DNA of 64,000 nt from HXMU1420-13 sp034669965 (GTDB taxonomy: Bacteria; Bacteroidota; Rhodothermia; Balneolales; Balneolaceae). Below the pieces are notes generated by a model. That model made no database searches. It was not told the origin of the DNA and saw nothing but the letters and a program-made list of their open reading frames with translations. The stretch spans positions 186,001 through 250,000 of the forward strand of contig JAXMOK010000002.1 of the NCBI GenBank assembly GCA_034669965.1. The letters run 5' to 3'. The translations under genes and the position numbers were made by a program. This document shows positions 18,087 through 27,381 of the stretch, piece after piece (position 1 is the stretch's first letter; each line of letters starts with the position of its first letter).

Positions 18087-20075
18087 GTGATCGAACCGAA
18101 GAAAAAACTGAAGCGCTCCAAGGCGCTCGACATCTACAAAGCACTATTATTGCCACGACGTATTGAAGAGCGCATGCTCAAGTTATTGCGTCAAAACCGC
18201 ATCTCTAAATGGTTTTCTGGGATTGGACAAGAAGCTGTAGCCGTTGGTGTTACGCTCGCCAGCGAAAAAGAAGATTACATCCTTCCGATGCACCGAAACC
18301 TTGGAGTTTTCACCACTCGTGAAGTTCCTTTTTACGAATTATTTTGCCAGCTTTTTGGCAAAGCCGATGGCTTCTCGAAAGGACGAGAACGCTCGTTTCA
18401 TTTCGGTGTAATGGATTATAATATTGTGGGGATGATCTCCCATCTTGCAGCGATGATGCCTGTTGCCGACGGACTTGCGCTGGCCAAAAAACTCAAAGGT
18501 GAAGAAGCGGTTGCATTCTCTTTTTGTGGAGATGGAGCTACTAGTGAGGGCGATTTCCACGAAGCCATAAACCTGGCTGCTGTTTGGAAACTTCCGGTGG
18601 TTTTCATTATCGAAAATAATGGATACGGACTCTCTACCCCATCCAGCGAACAATATGCCTGCGAACACCTTTCCGATCGTGCTAAAGGCTACGGCATCCA
18701 TGGCTATCACATCGATGGAAATAACGTGCTGGAAGTCATCGACACTATGAAAGATGCACGTCGGCGAGCGCTCACTGAAGGCCCTGTGCTCATCGAAGCC
18801 AAAACCTTTCGTATGCGCGGACATGAGGAAGCTTCAGGAACAGCGTATGTGCCGGATGATATGTTCGATGAATGGTCAAAGAAGGACCCTATCATCCGTT
18901 TCGAGAAGTACATGGAAACGCATCATATGCATACCAAAGAAGAATTTGCAGAGATTCAGGACGAAGTAGACGCAATGTTTATGCCTGATCTGGAACGTGC
19001 ATTAAATGCCGCAGAGCCGGAATTCGATCTGGAAACAGAAATGAAGGCCGTTTATGCTGAGGAAGAACCCGTAGTTCCCAAAGCCTCCAATCACAAAGGC
19101 AGTAGCTCTGAAAAACGTTTTGTGGATGTAATCCAATCCTCCCTCCGACAAGCATTCGCCGAAGATGATAAACTCATGATTATGGGTCAGGACATTGCCG
19201 GATATGGAGGTGTATTCAAAATCACCGAAGGCTTTCTCGATCGATTTGGTGCTGAACGTATCCGAAATACGCCGATCATTGAATCGGGAATACTGGGCGC
19301 TGCAGTAGGACTCGCCCTCGAAGGCTTTAAACCTGTCGTGGAAATGCAATTTTCCGATTTTGTGAGTTGCGGGATGAATCAGATCATCCAAAATATTGCG
19401 AAGTCGAGATATCGATGGTCGCCCCCTCTGAACATTACTATTCGCATGCCACACGGTGCCGGTGTGGGTGCAGGGCCGTTTCATTCCCAATCGCCGGAAG
19501 GCTGGTTTATGCCCCATGCAGGACTTAAAATCGTAGTTCCCGGAACGGTTGAGGATGCCCAGAATTTAATGTATTCCTCTTTATTTGATCCAAACCCAGT
19601 ATTATTTTTCGAACACAAAAAACTGTATCGAAGCTTACGGGCAACAACTCCTGATCATGCAGTGTACGAACCACTGGGCAAAGCGAAAATCCAACGATCC
19701 GGAACCGATGCAACCATCATCACCTATGGCTTTGGCGTGCAATGGGCTTTTGAGCTGACCGATGAATACGAGAAACAAGGTGTTTCGCTCGAAATTCTAG
19801 ATTTGCGATGTTTAGCTCCGCTAGATAAAGAAGCCATTTACCAAAGTGTGCAGAAAACAGGTCGTGTTTTGCTGCTGCAAGAACCGTCTATAACTATGGG
19901 ACCAATGAGCGAAGTGTCTGCCCTTATAAACGAGCATTGTTTCGAATATTTAGATGCTCCCGTCCTACGAGCTGCCCCGATCGATACGCCCATCCCCTTC
20001 AACAAAAAGCTGGAAGCGGGGTATTTGAATTTGAGTACATTCAAGCAAAAGTTAAATCAACTACTTGAGTATTAA
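18087..20075 (+). CDS. 2-oxoacid dehydrogenase E1, alpha and beta subunits fused
   Basis: At 662 residues this is an alpha-beta fusion of the thiamine-diphosphate E1 component (branched-chain or pyruvate type), which decarboxylates a 2-oxoacid and hands the acyl group to E2 lipoate. The alpha half (1-~320) has the ThDP motif GDGATSEGDFHEAINLAA ending in ENNGYGLSTP. The beta half (from ~345) has MIMGQDIAGYGGVFKIT, RIRNTPIIESGILGAAVGLA and FVSCGMNQI. The start is GTG 18087, because a stop codon lies two codons upstream and an ATG at 18068 is out of frame. No E2 or E3 gene is adjacent. Length and the RMRGHEEASGTAY segment favour branched-chain-type E1, but substrate choice is uncertain. Confidence 0.92.
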   Translation: MIEPKKKLKRSKALDIYKALLLPRRIEERMLKLLRQNRISKWFSGIGQEAVAVGVTLASEKEDYILPMHRNLGVFTTREVPFYELFCQLFGKADGFSKGRERSFHFGVMDYNIVGMISHLAAMMPVADGLALAKKLKGEEAVAFSFCGDGATSEGDFHEAINLAAVWKLPVVFIIENNGYGLSTPSSEQYACEHLSDRAKGYGIHGYHIDGNNVLEVIDTMKDARRRALTEGPVLIEAKTFRMRGHEEASGTAYVPDDMFDEWSKKDPIIRFEKYMETHHMHTKEEFAEIQDEVDAMFMPDLERALNAAEPEFDLETEMKAVYAEEEPVVPKASNHKGSSSEKRFVDVIQSSLRQAFAEDDKLMIMGQDIAGYGGVFKITEGFLDRFGAERIRNTPIIESGILGAAVGLALEGFKPVVEMQFSDFVSCGMNQIIQNIAKSRYRWSPPLNITIRMPHGAGVGAGPFHSQSPEGWFMPHAGLKIVVPGTVEDAQNLMYSSLFDPNPVLFFEHKKLYRSLRATTPDHAVYEPLGKAKIQRSGTDATIITYGFGVQWAFELTDEYEKQGVSLEILDLRCLAPLDKEAIYQSVQKTGRVLLLQEPSITMGPMSEVSALINEHCFEYLDAPVLRAAPIDTPIPFNKKLEAGYLNLSTFKQKLNQLLEY

Positions 20076-20222
20076 TGAAGCCGCAGGAAAGCTTTTACTT
20101 TCCAAAACTGATAGAGAAAAATAATTCCGAGCTAGATATGTATACTAAATAATAACAGATATGAATTCAAAAATTCATATAATTCCTTGGTATTCGCTTA
20201 AAATGTCATAATAATCTGAATT

Positions 20223-21119
20223 ATGTTCGTTATTTATCATCGTGTTTTCGCTGGAGGATTGATTCAGGATACAATTGGTAAGGACAGCACACCAAAGGAT
20301 AGTCCAATACTTATTAGTTTTAGTTTGGATGGTGATTATACAAAGCATGAGATTTTAAAATCTTACTATAAACATTTGCAAACGAATAAACTCAATTGGT
20401 TAAAACCTGTTGGCAGATTAACTGAAGAGTGGGAAATTGACTTAGATTTATTAAAACAATCCTATCATTTCCTATCCCATGTTGAGTATTTAAACGGGGA
20501 AATCACTATTGAACCTGAATTTCTACAGAGTGAGATACCTGATCCATACGGAGAATTTGAGGATCAACCACCTCGTATTTCAAGCACAGAAATAAAATTT
20601 CTTGTTAATCCTACTGATGTTATTGATTTAAATCATTCTTATAACATAAAATATGCAGTCGAGCTTTCTTCAAGTATTAAAAAATTTCTAAAAGACTATC
20701 CTAACCCTAAAGAATGTGGATTTTTAATGATGAAATATGAAAACTCACAGATTCAAGACAGAATAGTCAGCGAGCTCAAAGAAATATTCAAATCTCATTC
20801 TTTAGAACTATTAAGAGCTGATGAAAAGTATTATTCTGATGAACTTCTAGCGAATATAAAGACCTATATGCATTGTTGCTCTTTTGGCGTCGCCTTGTTT
20901 GATCGAATAAACACCAATTATTTTAATCCAAATGTTTCACTTGAAATTGGATACATCATGGCTTTAAAAAAACCTATACTTCTATTGAAAGATAGTACTC
21001 TCACTTCCCTACATTCGGATCTTGTTGGAAAACTTTATGAAGAATTTGATTTCCAAAATTCTAAACAAACGCTAGAGAAAGTGTCCGAAAAGTGGTTAAG
21101 AAATTTTGAAATAATTTAA
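20223..21119 (+). CDS. Unrecognised protein with C-terminal nucleoside-deoxyribosyltransferase/TIR-like domain
   Basis: The 298-residue protein has an unfamiliar ~140-residue N-terminal part. The C-terminal half (residues ~160-285) follows the layout of a Rossmann-like nucleotide-processing domain: a first strand FLMMKYENSQIQDRIVSEL, a middle strand CCSFGVALFDRIN, then NPNVSLEIGYIMALKKPI with a Glu before GY. This NPN-x4-E-x-GY-x-ALxKP pattern is typical of small TIR-like or deoxyribosyltransferase-like domains that occur in bacterial defence genes. The gene is A+T-rich, stands alone, and is followed by a terminator and repeats. Defence function is a guess, and no partner gene is visible. Confidence 0.6.
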   Translation: MFVIYHRVFAGGLIQDTIGKDSTPKDSPILISFSLDGDYTKHEILKSYYKHLQTNKLNWLKPVGRLTEEWEIDLDLLKQSYHFLSHVEYLNGEITIEPEFLQSEIPDPYGEFEDQPPRISSTEIKFLVNPTDVIDLNHSYNIKYAVELSSSIKKFLKDYPNPKECGFLMMKYENSQIQDRIVSELKEIFKSHSLELLRADEKYYSDELLANIKTYMHCCSFGVALFDRINTNYFNPNVSLEIGYIMALKKPILLLKDSTLTSLHSDLVGKLYEEFDFQNSKQTLEKVSEKWLRNFEII

Positions 21120-21131
21120 TCTTTCCACCTA

Positions 21132-21160
21132 GCGCAAGCGTCCGCTTGTGCGTTTTCTTT
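21132..21160 (+). terminator. Intrinsic terminator after the TIR-like gene
   Basis: GCGCAAGCG pairs with CGCTTGTGC (one G-U) around a tight loop, followed by TTTTCTTTT. It lies 12 bases after the stop at 21119. Confidence 0.75.
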
Positions 21161-21592
21161 TCTGTCAAAGCGGATGCTTGAACTAGTACGTGGGCTGAAG
21201 TTCCTAATGAGGATTCCGCAGTAGAGCTACGAGACCAGTTAAAGGAGAGGGAATTTCAATAACAAATAAACTATATCAAAGAGTTCTCCTCCTTGCGAAG
21301 GAGGAGACAGAGGAGGTCTAAAAGGATTCTCATTAACGCATTGACTAGAATTGAGGTTTATCATAGACTCCATTAACCGTGCATCCGCCCGACAGATGGG
21401 TTGCTAATTCAATGTCATCCCTGCGTAGCCTGCGAACCAAAGCCTTTTGGTGTAGGTTTGGCAGGGATCTAAAGTGTGATAAAACCTCAAACTTTAATAA
21501 CATTTTAGATTCCCACCTTCGTGGGAATGACTTTTAAACTGCTTGGATCGCTATTTTTTTATTAACGAGTCCTACTCCTAATTGAATATTAA
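21161..21592. repeat. Mosaic of intergenic repeat modules (locus A)
   Basis: This ~430-base stretch has no gene. It contains a CTCCTCC/GGAGGAG hairpin followed by ACAGAGGAGGTCTAA (21285-21320), CGCCCGACAGATGG (near 21387), an imperfect palindrome from GCCTGCGAACC to GGTTTGGCAGG (near 21430-21470), GTGTGATAAAACCTCA, and TTCCCACCTTCGTGGGAA (near 21511). All five modules recur, inverted, at 40405-40640. The string ends in CTCCTAATTGAATATTAA filler. It also separates convergent genes (21119 and 21593). Confidence 0.88.
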
Positions 21593-24328
21593 TCATCGCC
21601 CTTGATACGTCTCCCCTGAGATAATCCATTCTGGTTCGCCGATGCCTTTCAAGTAATAATCGAAATACTCTTTCATGCGGATGGCGTAATCTAGCTTGTT
21701 TTCGAAGCGTTGCAAGTGATGGGGCTCGCCATGGTATTGCAGAAATATCACGTCTTTGTTGTAGCGGCGCATCGCTAAATACATTTCAATGCTTTGATAC
21801 CAAGGTACAGCTCCATCTTCATCGCCATGCTGGATGAGCATTGGGGTCGTGATTTGATCGGCATAAAACACAGGTGAATTTTCCACATACTTTAGAGGTG
21901 CTTCAACCAACGTTTCTCCTATTCTACTTTGCGTTTTTTCGTACTGAAAACTTCGAGCTAATCCCGAAGCCCATCGAATTCCGCCATAAGCACTGGTCAT
22001 ATTACTAACCGGAGCTCCTGATACGGCAGCATCGAAAATATCGGTTTGGGTTACAATAAACGCTGTTTGATAGCCACTCCACGAATGTCCGTGAAGGCCA
22101 AGTTTATCGGGATCGGCGATACCAAGTTCCACCAATTTATGCATTCCCGGTACTACACTTTTTGTAGCGGCAAAACCGGGCCGACCGATTTCAAATCGAA
22201 CATCGGGTAGAAATACTACATAATCGTCGCTCACATATTGGGCGAAAACGGGACGGTGATTGGTTCGTGGCTCGTTAAAATCATGCAATCGATTGGTAAA
22301 GAATCTGTAGTAGTAGGTCATAATTGGGTAGCGCTTATTTGGATCATAATTATCCGGTTTGATCACGATCCCTTGCATGTAGGTTCCATCTGTACTTAAC
22401 CAATCCACCAATTCGGCTTTCCCCCAATTCCAACGCTCTGAAAGGTCTTCATGCAAATTTGTATGCTTTTTTACGCCCTTAAACTGCCAATTATCAGCCA
22501 CCCACAGATTAGGGAATTCATCGTAGGCTTCTCGTTTATATAGAATAGCATCCGAGTTTTTAGCTTTTCCAACAAAAGTGAATTTTTTGTCTTCTTCGAG
22601 TAGTGGCGTTACCGATGTATCGTTAATTCGGGTGGAATAAAAACCGAAATTCTTGTTCAAATCATGATAAGAAGTAAGAAAGAGTTCTTCATTGGTAGCA
22701 AAAGCGTCTCTGTTATTTTCGAGTCTTCTGATTCTAAATATGCGATTTTCTGCTCTTCCTGCTCCACCGGTTATGTTTGTGGCATTCCCGGTTTTAGTAT
22801 CAAACTTCCAGATATCGAATTTATCGTAGATGATTACATGAGCATCTTTGGAAGTCCAGCCACCAACGCCATATCCCGGAACTGCACTCGGGTAATCGTG
22901 ATCTTCGTTATAAAACGGAGTCTCCATCCCTTCGGTTAAAGTTCGGGTAGATCCTTTCTCCACATTATACAAATGCCAGTTTTTATTATGATAAAACACA
23001 GCGAAGTTACCCATCGGCGATTGCTGAACATTTGAACCTAGTCGTTCTGCAATTTTTGTCTTTTCTCCGGAATTTAGATCTACAACAAACCAATCTGCAT
23101 AAAATCCATCCCATGTCATTTCCTTGCGGTATGGCAAATCACTTGAACCCAGCACTGAATTAGCATTGTGAGCTATTTGCACATCCGGCATAGATTTATC
23201 AGCTAGTTGTACCCATTTTGCTCGTCTCCCAAAATGATAAACTGCCGTATACAGATGATTTTTTCGGTTATTCCAAGTTTGAATTTCATGGGTTTTGATT
23301 AGTGGGTCATCGCCATGCCATATATCTAATCCACGGTCGCCGATGATTGTGTCGATATCATAAATATCTACTTCATCGTTTCCGTTTTCTTTTTGTTGAT
23401 CTAGTTCAACCATTTCACGATCCATCAAGCCAAAAAACAGACGGTTCCCATCGTTGGTAAAGGTTAACCGATTGCGAGATCGAAGTGCATATTCACCATT
23501 TATTTTATCGGCTGAAATAAGTGTCTCTACTTTTTTATTGCGTGATGTCCATATCATCAGCGAGGCATCGGTATCAACAAAAGAAGAATCATACGTAGCT
23601 GCGGTAAATGCTAGATTAGAAGATTTTGCCTCCCAAGTTAAATTACTGAAAAAACCCGATTCAGTTTGTTGAACGGTGTGGGACTCTTTGTTTTTTAAAT
23701 CGAAAACGTAAACCCCATTCATCGCATTGGAAGTATCGACTATCGAATATGCTAGAAAATTTGAAAGGCTATCAAACTCAAAATGGCTTACAAAATTAAA
23801 AGAAATCTCCTCTTCCGTGTACAGTTCACGAAGTACTAGTTCTGTCCCCAATCGTTTATTTTTTGATTTTATATCTTCTACAGATTTGCTTTGCAAACGC
23901 TTGTAAGCCAACCATTCACCATTATTCGAAAACTCAAAGCTCGTAACGCTGTCAAATTGTGCAATACTTCCATCAGCAAGGGAAAGCAAACTCATTCCTA
24001 CTTTTGGCGCGTCTTTCTTTTCTTTGATTTGAATCGCCAACGGCACTTTGCGAGTAGCTACCACCCACTGTTCGTTGGATGCTATTTTTGGATTATCCCC
24101 AAGCTCAATTTCATATTCTTCAGTTCCATTTACCGATTGAACTACAACGTATCCATCCCCTCGATCGGGCCAAACACCATAGATTAGCCAATTGCCATTA
24201 TCAGAAATACTCGACGAGGTGATGTTTTCAAATTTCATCACATCTTCGAAGGTGAGTACCCCTTGCGCTGCAGCAAATGTTGGCAAGCAAACAAAGAACG
24301 TGATTAACAAAGTGTTTTTAATATTCAT
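21593..24328 (-). CDS. S9-family (prolyl oligopeptidase-like) secreted peptidase
   Basis: The ~911-residue protein begins with a signal peptide (MNIKNTLLITFFVCLPTFAAAQ). I chose the ATG at 24328 rather than the open frame to 24430. A long N-terminal beta-propeller-like region (to about 650) precedes an alpha/beta-hydrolase domain. The nucleophile is the Ser of GLHGHSWSGYQTAF. The acid and His are in QHGDEDGAVPWYQS and FLQYHGEPHHLQRF. The S9 family cuts peptides after particular residues such as Pro. It probably acts in the periplasm or at the surface in peptide scavenging. The gene stands alone on the minus strand, divergent from the Kelch lipoprotein. Confidence 0.9.
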   Translation of the reverse strand: MNIKNTLLITFFVCLPTFAAAQGVLTFEDVMKFENITSSSISDNGNWLIYGVWPDRGDGYVVVQSVNGTEEYEIELGDNPKIASNEQWVVATRKVPLAIQIKEKKDAPKVGMSLLSLADGSIAQFDSVTSFEFSNNGEWLAYKRLQSKSVEDIKSKNKRLGTELVLRELYTEEEISFNFVSHFEFDSLSNFLAYSIVDTSNAMNGVYVFDLKNKESHTVQQTESGFFSNLTWEAKSSNLAFTAATYDSSFVDTDASLMIWTSRNKKVETLISADKINGEYALRSRNRLTFTNDGNRLFFGLMDREMVELDQQKENGNDEVDIYDIDTIIGDRGLDIWHGDDPLIKTHEIQTWNNRKNHLYTAVYHFGRRAKWVQLADKSMPDVQIAHNANSVLGSSDLPYRKEMTWDGFYADWFVVDLNSGEKTKIAERLGSNVQQSPMGNFAVFYHNKNWHLYNVEKGSTRTLTEGMETPFYNEDHDYPSAVPGYGVGGWTSKDAHVIIYDKFDIWKFDTKTGNATNITGGAGRAENRIFRIRRLENNRDAFATNEELFLTSYHDLNKNFGFYSTRINDTSVTPLLEEDKKFTFVGKAKNSDAILYKREAYDEFPNLWVADNWQFKGVKKHTNLHEDLSERWNWGKAELVDWLSTDGTYMQGIVIKPDNYDPNKRYPIMTYYYRFFTNRLHDFNEPRTNHRPVFAQYVSDDYVVFLPDVRFEIGRPGFAATKSVVPGMHKLVELGIADPDKLGLHGHSWSGYQTAFIVTQTDIFDAAVSGAPVSNMTSAYGGIRWASGLARSFQYEKTQSRIGETLVEAPLKYVENSPVFYADQITTPMLIQHGDEDGAVPWYQSIEMYLAMRRYNKDVIFLQYHGEPHHLQRFENKLDYAIRMKEYFDYYLKGIGEPEWIISGETYQGR

Positions 24329-24520
24329 CTTGATAAGTAGATTTTTAATTCGAAAGAAGTAAATCAAAATTAAACTGCTATAAAAGGCGTCAATTGTAAA
24401 TCGGAATAAAAGTGAGTGACTTTCGAGCAATCTTATATTTCAAATTTTTCTATCTGAAACCTTTCTGTTTAATCTTCCGTGAATTGATCATCTTTTGATA
24501 ACCCAAATACCCTTAAGCTA

Positions 24521-25483
24521 ATGGCACTTTTTCGAATAATCATTCCGAGTATATTCTTGCTTTTCATAGCCTGTCAATCCCCAACCAAAAAGGCTATTCC
24601 TTCTCCTCGCAGTGGTTTTGCTTTGGTCTATGATGATCTTGATAAGTCGGTGCTTCTTTTTGGTGGATCGGACAGTACAAACACGCTTCTTGGAGATACC
24701 TGGAAATGGAACACCAAAACCGGGTGGACTCAAATTGAAGTCACAGGACCATCTCCTCGGGCAGATGCGCAATTCGCTTATGATTCGAATCGGGATGAAG
24801 TCGTATTATTTGGCGGTCGAACTTCCAATGGAAGGACTAAAGAAACTTGGGTTTGGGATGGAAATTCTTGGGCATTGGCAGATACAACCGGTCCACAAGA
24901 ACGGCAACTTGGAGCCATGACATTCGATAAATCAACAAATAATGTAGTGTTATTCGGTGGAAGCGGTCCGGGTAGAGCACGATTAAACGACACCTGGTTA
25001 TGGGATGGAACATCATGGGCAGAAATGATGCCGGATAGTATTCCTTCAGCCCGTGGCGCCCAACTAATGGCATTTAATAATAAGTCGGGACGCGTTACCT
25101 TAATTGGTGGGTATTCCAGCATTGTGGAAAGTGACCATTGGGAATGGGATGGCTCAAATTGGATTCGCATCGATAATGAATCAACCCCTCCCCGACTTCA
25201 CAGTGCACTCGCATTTAGTACAGAGCTAAATGCTTTGTTGATTTTCGGTGGCTTTAGCACAGAGCAACGCGAACAGGATGTTTGGATTTACGATGGAAAC
25301 AAGTGGGTTGATCAATCGGCTCCGGGACCTGAAGTTCGGGCCGAGCATGAAGGAGTTTACATACCGGAAGTTGGATTTTTTAGCTTTGGTGGCATTATTG
25401 GCCAGGATATGGCAACTTCCGAGCGTGTTAAAACCAACGAAAGTTGGGTATTCACCAACTCTACATGGACTAAAGTTGAATGA
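24521..25483 (+). CDS. Kelch-repeat lipoprotein
   Basis: The 320-residue protein starts with a lipoprotein signal (MALFRIIIPSIFLLFIAC, lipid Cys18). It then shows about five or six Kelch blades of ~50 residues with the pattern DTWxW..W..., for example SVLLFGGSDSTNTLLGDTW, EVVLFGGRTSNGRTKETW and NVVLFGGSGPGRARLNDTW. These should close into one beta-propeller displayed on the outer membrane, probably a binding or scaffold module. It has its own upstream region and no evident operon partner. Confidence 0.88.
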   Translation: MALFRIIIPSIFLLFIACQSPTKKAIPSPRSGFALVYDDLDKSVLLFGGSDSTNTLLGDTWKWNTKTGWTQIEVTGPSPRADAQFAYDSNRDEVVLFGGRTSNGRTKETWVWDGNSWALADTTGPQERQLGAMTFDKSTNNVVLFGGSGPGRARLNDTWLWDGTSWAEMMPDSIPSARGAQLMAFNNKSGRVTLIGGYSSIVESDHWEWDGSNWIRIDNESTPPRLHSALAFSTELNALLIFGGFSTEQREQDVWIYDGNKWVDQSAPGPEVRAEHEGVYIPEVGFFSFGGIIGQDMATSERVKTNESWVFTNSTWTKVE

Positions 25484-25603
25484 GAATGCATTACCTATGT
25501 AACTCCCATTTTTAGTAATTAATGATTCAACCGATGGTGATTGGTAATTTGAGTTTTACTTTCTTACACTATCCTAATTCCACTAAACTCTTTTTACTTG
25601 CCT

Positions 25604-26182
25604 ATGAATATTCTAGCGCATGTCTCCGTTTTTATTTCGCTAATTCTTGGTCTGGCAGTAGTTCATTTATTGGGCGGAATCTCTTCGATGATCGATACAC
25701 GTGTGAAAACAAGCACTTATTGGATTCATACGCTATGGGCGATCAACATGCTGTTTGCCGTAGTGTTGGTTTGGTTGAGCAGCTTTGTGCTCTCTCCACT
25801 CAGTCACATTAGCGCCATTCATTTTCTAACACTTCTTGGTTATTCCATTGTTACTTATCTGATGAGCGGGTTGATCTTTCCTGTTGAAGGTGTTGAAGTC
25901 ACCAATTTTGAGGCACATTTTACATCAAACAGATTTCGCTTTTATCTACTCGGTTTGGTTTTCACACTAGTAGATGCCACAGATGGCTTACTTGAGTATT
26001 CAAATACTGACCTGCCTCTCGATGTTGGTCAATTTGCTACACTTTCGGTGTGGTTTACCCTTTTCGCATTAGGGATGGCGATCAATAAAAAATGGATGGA
26101 TGTCCTGATTGTTTGCATTTTTTCGATTGGGCTTATTGGCTGGTTTCACAGTTTGATTGATACCGAAGTGTTATCATGGTAA
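25604..26182 (+). CDS. Hypothetical multi-pass membrane protein
   Basis: This ~192-residue protein has about six hydrophobic helices, starting NILAHVSVFISLILGLAVVHLL. I recognise no family. The ATG at 25604 is preferred over an upstream TTG at 25598. An overlapping frame at 25522-25812 is a shadow. It ends ~67 bases before the SatD operator-like array. Confidence 0.65.
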   Translation: MNILAHVSVFISLILGLAVVHLLGGISSMIDTRVKTSTYWIHTLWAINMLFAVVLVWLSSFVLSPLSHISAIHFLTLLGYSIVTYLMSGLIFPVEGVEVTNFEAHFTSNRFRFYLLGLVFTLVDATDGLLEYSNTDLPLDVGQFATLSVWFTLFALGMAINKKWMDVLIVCIFSIGLIGWFHSLIDTEVLSW

Positions 26183-26248
26183 TCTGTTTTCTACTATGTT
26201 ATACAGAATTTTAGGTGCGTTGCTTGGTTTTTATCCGAATGGGATTTC

Positions 26249-26327
26249 TGATACACCTTTTCTGATACAAACTCAATTGTTTCATTATTATTGATACATA
26301 TTGCTTTGTTTCATTTTTTTTGATACA
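26249..26327 (+). promoter_or_regulatory. Array of six TG(A/T)T(A/T)CA heptamers spaced 14/15 bases, before satD
   Basis: Heptamers start at 26249, 26263, 26278, 26292, 26307 and 26321. They read TGATACA, TGATACA, TGTTTCA, TGATACA, TGTTTCA, TGATACA. The steps are 14, 15, 14, 15 and 14 bases, giving a 29-base period with near-palindromic pairs TGTTTCA-N7-TGATACA. The last ends seven bases before the SatD ATG. Such regular phasing looks like a multi-site operator for an oligomeric repressor, possibly SatD itself. The binding protein is inferred. Confidence 0.75.
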
Positions 26328-26334
26328 ATTGAGT

Positions 26335-26973
26335 ATGTCTAAAATCTTTACCATACTCATGGGCGATGTAGAAGGAAGCTCTGATCTTGACGCCGAACTG
26401 GTGCAACAGAAACTCAAATCCTTCGTGGAAACGGTGAATCAAACTTTCAGCGATTCCATTCTATCTCCGCTTACCATTACGTTGGGAGATGAATTTCAGG
26501 GAGTGTGCAAAAACACGGAGACTGGCATCCATTTATTACTAGAAATGGAGAAACTGGCATTAGCACAACAACTCCCCTTTCGCATGCATTTCGTGGTGAT
26601 GGAAGGCGAAATCGATACCGAAATCAATGCCGAAACCGCATATGGAATGTTGGGAACCGGGTTAACACAGGCTCGGGAATTACTTAGTTCTAAAAAGCGC
26701 GACCGAAAACGATTTGAACTACGACTGACCGACGAATTTAAAACCACTCAACTCAATCGCTTATTTGAGGTGCTCGATACGCTTTCACAAAATTGGAAAC
26801 CCGAAGATTTCGAACTGATTTTATCGATGCTGGAGCATCAGAACAACCAAACGGTGGCAGATCAGCATCAAAAGAACAGAGCTCAAATCTGGAAACGCAG
26901 AAACACCTTGCAGATTGAAGCATATCGCTTAACTTCTCAAGTAATCGCAGATTTAACAGCGCATAAAGTATGA
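26335..26973 (+). CDS. SatD-family protein
   Basis: The ~212-residue protein matches the SatD family, named from the streptococcal sat (secretion and acid tolerance) locus and of unknown biochemistry. The N-terminal domain has ILMGDVEGSSDL and later ITLGDEFQG. Those two motifs resemble the metal-binding and GDEF-like turns of nucleotide-cyclase palm domains, but cyclase activity is not claimed. The C-terminal ~60 residues (QTVADQHQKNRAQIWKRRNT) look like a helix-turn-helix. The ATG at 26335 follows a regular heptamer array that may be its operator. The stop overlaps the next start as ATGA. Confidence 0.82.
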   Translation: MSKIFTILMGDVEGSSDLDAELVQQKLKSFVETVNQTFSDSILSPLTITLGDEFQGVCKNTETGIHLLLEMEKLALAQQLPFRMHFVVMEGEIDTEINAETAYGMLGTGLTQARELLSSKKRDRKRFELRLTDEFKTTQLNRLFEVLDTLSQNWKPEDFELILSMLEHQNNQTVADQHQKNRAQIWKRRNTLQIEAYRLTSQVIADLTAHKV

Positions 26974-27299
26974 TCGGACCTTTTATTCTCCTCTGGTTGT
27001 TGATGGAAACTATCCTCACTATTGTGTTTCACTTCTTAAACTCAAAGGTATTTTCGGTTAAAGAAGACAACCAAACCGGCATAACGCTGATAGCCGTGCT
27101 AAAGGGAATCATGGAGCGACTTCTGCTCATACTCGGATTGATGAATGGGTTTCCTCACGTAATTACCGCTTTCGCCGCGCTTAAAATTGGCACTCGTATA
27201 AACGATAAAGAGCACAAAATATCGAACGATTACTTCCTTATCGGAAACCTGATTTCATTATTGGCTGCTTTGGCTTTTGTGTTACTCTTGCAAACCTAA
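26970..27299 (+). CDS. Small membrane protein coupled to SatD
   Basis: The 109-residue protein has three or four hydrophobic helices (FILLWLLMETILTIVFHFL, AVLKGIMERLLLILGLMNG, FLIGNLISLLAALAFVLLLQ). It overlaps SatD by four bases (ATGA), so the two are translated together. I recognise no family. Its position suggests a membrane partner, target or transducer for SatD, like other small membrane genes seen next to SatD. Confidence 0.7.
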   Translation: MIGPFILLWLLMETILTIVFHFLNSKVFSVKEDNQTGITLIAVLKGIMERLLLILGLMNGFPHVITAFAALKIGTRINDKEHKISNDYFLIGNLISLLAALAFVLLLQT

Positions 27300-27381
27300 G
27301 ATTAGAAAAAAGTCCCTTCACCTTTTCTTCACAATTATCCTCTACGTTGATTTGATGTCCAAATTAAAAGCTAGAGGTACA

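Noticed and set aside
21161..21592. Insertion sequence in the repeat mosaic
   Set aside because: No transposase frame or terminal-repeat pair bounding one is present; only short palindromic modules are seen.
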